Shown here in pieces: positions 63,422-64,000 of a DNA stretch of 64,000 nucleotides. The stretch is from positions 310,001 to 374,000 of the forward strand of contig NZ_JAKKCJ010000004.1 in the NCBI RefSeq assembly GCF_021726515.1, written 5' to 3'. Position 1 is the first letter of the stretch. Every line of letters starts with the position of its first letter. Source of the DNA: Vibrio sp. CK2-1 (lineage in GTDB: Bacteria; Pseudomonadota; Gammaproteobacteria; Enterobacterales; Vibrionaceae). The notes below the pieces were generated by a model, which worked only from the letters and a program-made list of their open reading frames with translations, was not told the DNA's origin and searched no databases. Position numbers and translations under genes: made by a program.

Positions 63422-64000
63422 ATGTACCAATCAAATGATAACCATACATTAAATTACTTTATTCCCCCGGAAACCATGTTTGATCAAGACATCAGTCTCG
63501 GTGATCAAATAGCAAGCCCGCTTAAAATCAAAAAGAAATTATTAACCGTGAATCAACTCACCAAAGCCTACAAAGGTGGAAAAAATGTTTTAGATAACAT
63601 TAGTTTTGATTTATACGAAGGGGAGTTTGTAGCGGTCATTGGTCGCTCTGGAGCTGGCAAGTCAACCATGCTTCACACATTAAATGGCACTATTGAAGCT
63701 AGCTCTGGTGAGATTTTAGATATCAGTGGCCAAGGGGAAAATGTCGTCACTATGCCTCGAAAACAACTTAGGCAGTGGCGCAGTCAATGCAGCATGATTT
63801 TCCAAAACTTCTGCTTGGTCCCTAGGTTAGATGTCATTACCAATGTACTACTTGGCCGCTTAAGTTACACACCAACGTGGAAATCCATGTTTAAAATCTT
63901 TGATGATAAAGATAGAGCGAAAGCCATTGAACTACTCAAGTGGTTAAAGATCTTACCTCACGCGCTTCAACGAGCTGAAAACCTTTCTGGAGGCCAACAA
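63422..64000 (+). CDS. phnC: Phosphonate ABC transporter ATP-binding protein PhnC, 5' part
   Basis: Open to the right edge; 193 codons are present. The ATPase shows Walker A GRSGAGKS (74-81), the Q-loop in [15 protein letters not shown] and the signature LSGGQQ at the very edge. [19 protein letters not shown] is characteristic of PhnC. About 38 residues precede the usual PhnC start ([14 protein letters not shown]), so either the N-terminus is extended or a later start is used. A phosphonate-uptake operon probably continues outside the window. Confidence 0.88.
   Translation, partial: MYQSNDNHTLNYFIPPETMFDQDISLGDQIASPLKIKKKLLTVNQLTKAYKGGKNVLDNISFDLYEGEFVAVIGRSGAGKSTMLHTLNGTIEASSGEILDISGQGENVVTMPRKQLRQWRSQCSMIFQNFCLVPRLDVITNVLLGRLSYTPTWKSMFKIFDDKDRAKAIELLKWLKILPHALQRAENLSGGQQ

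Overview
The window looks like an ordinary housekeeping and accessory stretch of a Vibrionaceae chromosome, most likely a Vibrio or close relative. It is AT-rich and densely packed. The signs are a tonB-exbB-exbD-hutBCD heme-uptake operon divergent from hutX-hutZ, a trypsin-like protease with a GlyGly-CTERM tail, small proteins of families common in Vibrionaceae (DUF3297, DUF3389, DUF2986, DUF2789), and a dispersed intergenic repeat with core TATACCCAAGTGAC. The gene mix resembles what I recall of the smaller Vibrio chromosome, but that is inference. I see no prophage, IS element, CRISPR array or integron cassette.

Layout. 1-12 kb: 5' end of a YbjD-like ATPase; a 5'-nucleotidase without signal peptide; a TerC/Alx membrane protein behind a yybP-ykoY manganese riboswitch; moeA divergent from folE; arfB; two HAD sugar-phosphate phosphatases (YqaB and YieH types); an FKBP isomerase with a DsbA-like lipoprotein; a secreted serine protease; creA; an orphan. 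12-24 kb: acpH, a DEAD-box helicase, a TetR regulator, a Nudix hydrolase with ltaE, ravA-viaA, tRNA-Leu(UAA), a secreted choice-of-anchor protein, a MaoC hydratase, ppiC. 24-32 kb: an EAL phosphodiesterase, a lipase, msrPQ, cytochrome b561-yceI, nadE beside a NadD-like gene, a cupin protein and an acyltransferase. 32-39 kb: the heme locus. 39-51 kb: an M48 protease, menI, sgrR, cutA, an NYN nuclease, queD-queE, an MFS transporter, trxC, fabH, a YeeE/YedE pair, pxpA, galE and a 27-residue membrane peptide. 51-64 kb: a heme receptor with a divergent LysR activator, a Pat-type protein acetyltransferase, a SPOR lipoprotein, ddl, a tyrosine recombinase, yciH, a MATE pump, a cystatin-like lipoprotein and the start of phnC.

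How the parts fit. The outer-membrane heme receptor (51.7-53.9 kb), TonB-ExbBD, HutBCD and cytosolic HutX/HutZ form a complete heme route, with Fur-like sites in both divergent promoters. FolE makes dihydroneopterin triphosphate, which feeds both folate and, through QueD/QueE, queuosine. MoeA makes the molybdenum cofactor used by MsrP. Envelope quality control is well represented (DsbA-like/FKBP pair, MsrPQ, M48 protease).

I found no clear new multi-gene system. The best leads are the cystatin-like lipoprotein, the free-standing small-membrane-protein gene, the hut locus lacking hutW, the catalytically unusual tyrosine recombinase and the dispersed palindrome family. All gene names rest on reading the translations and recalling the families; no database search was run.
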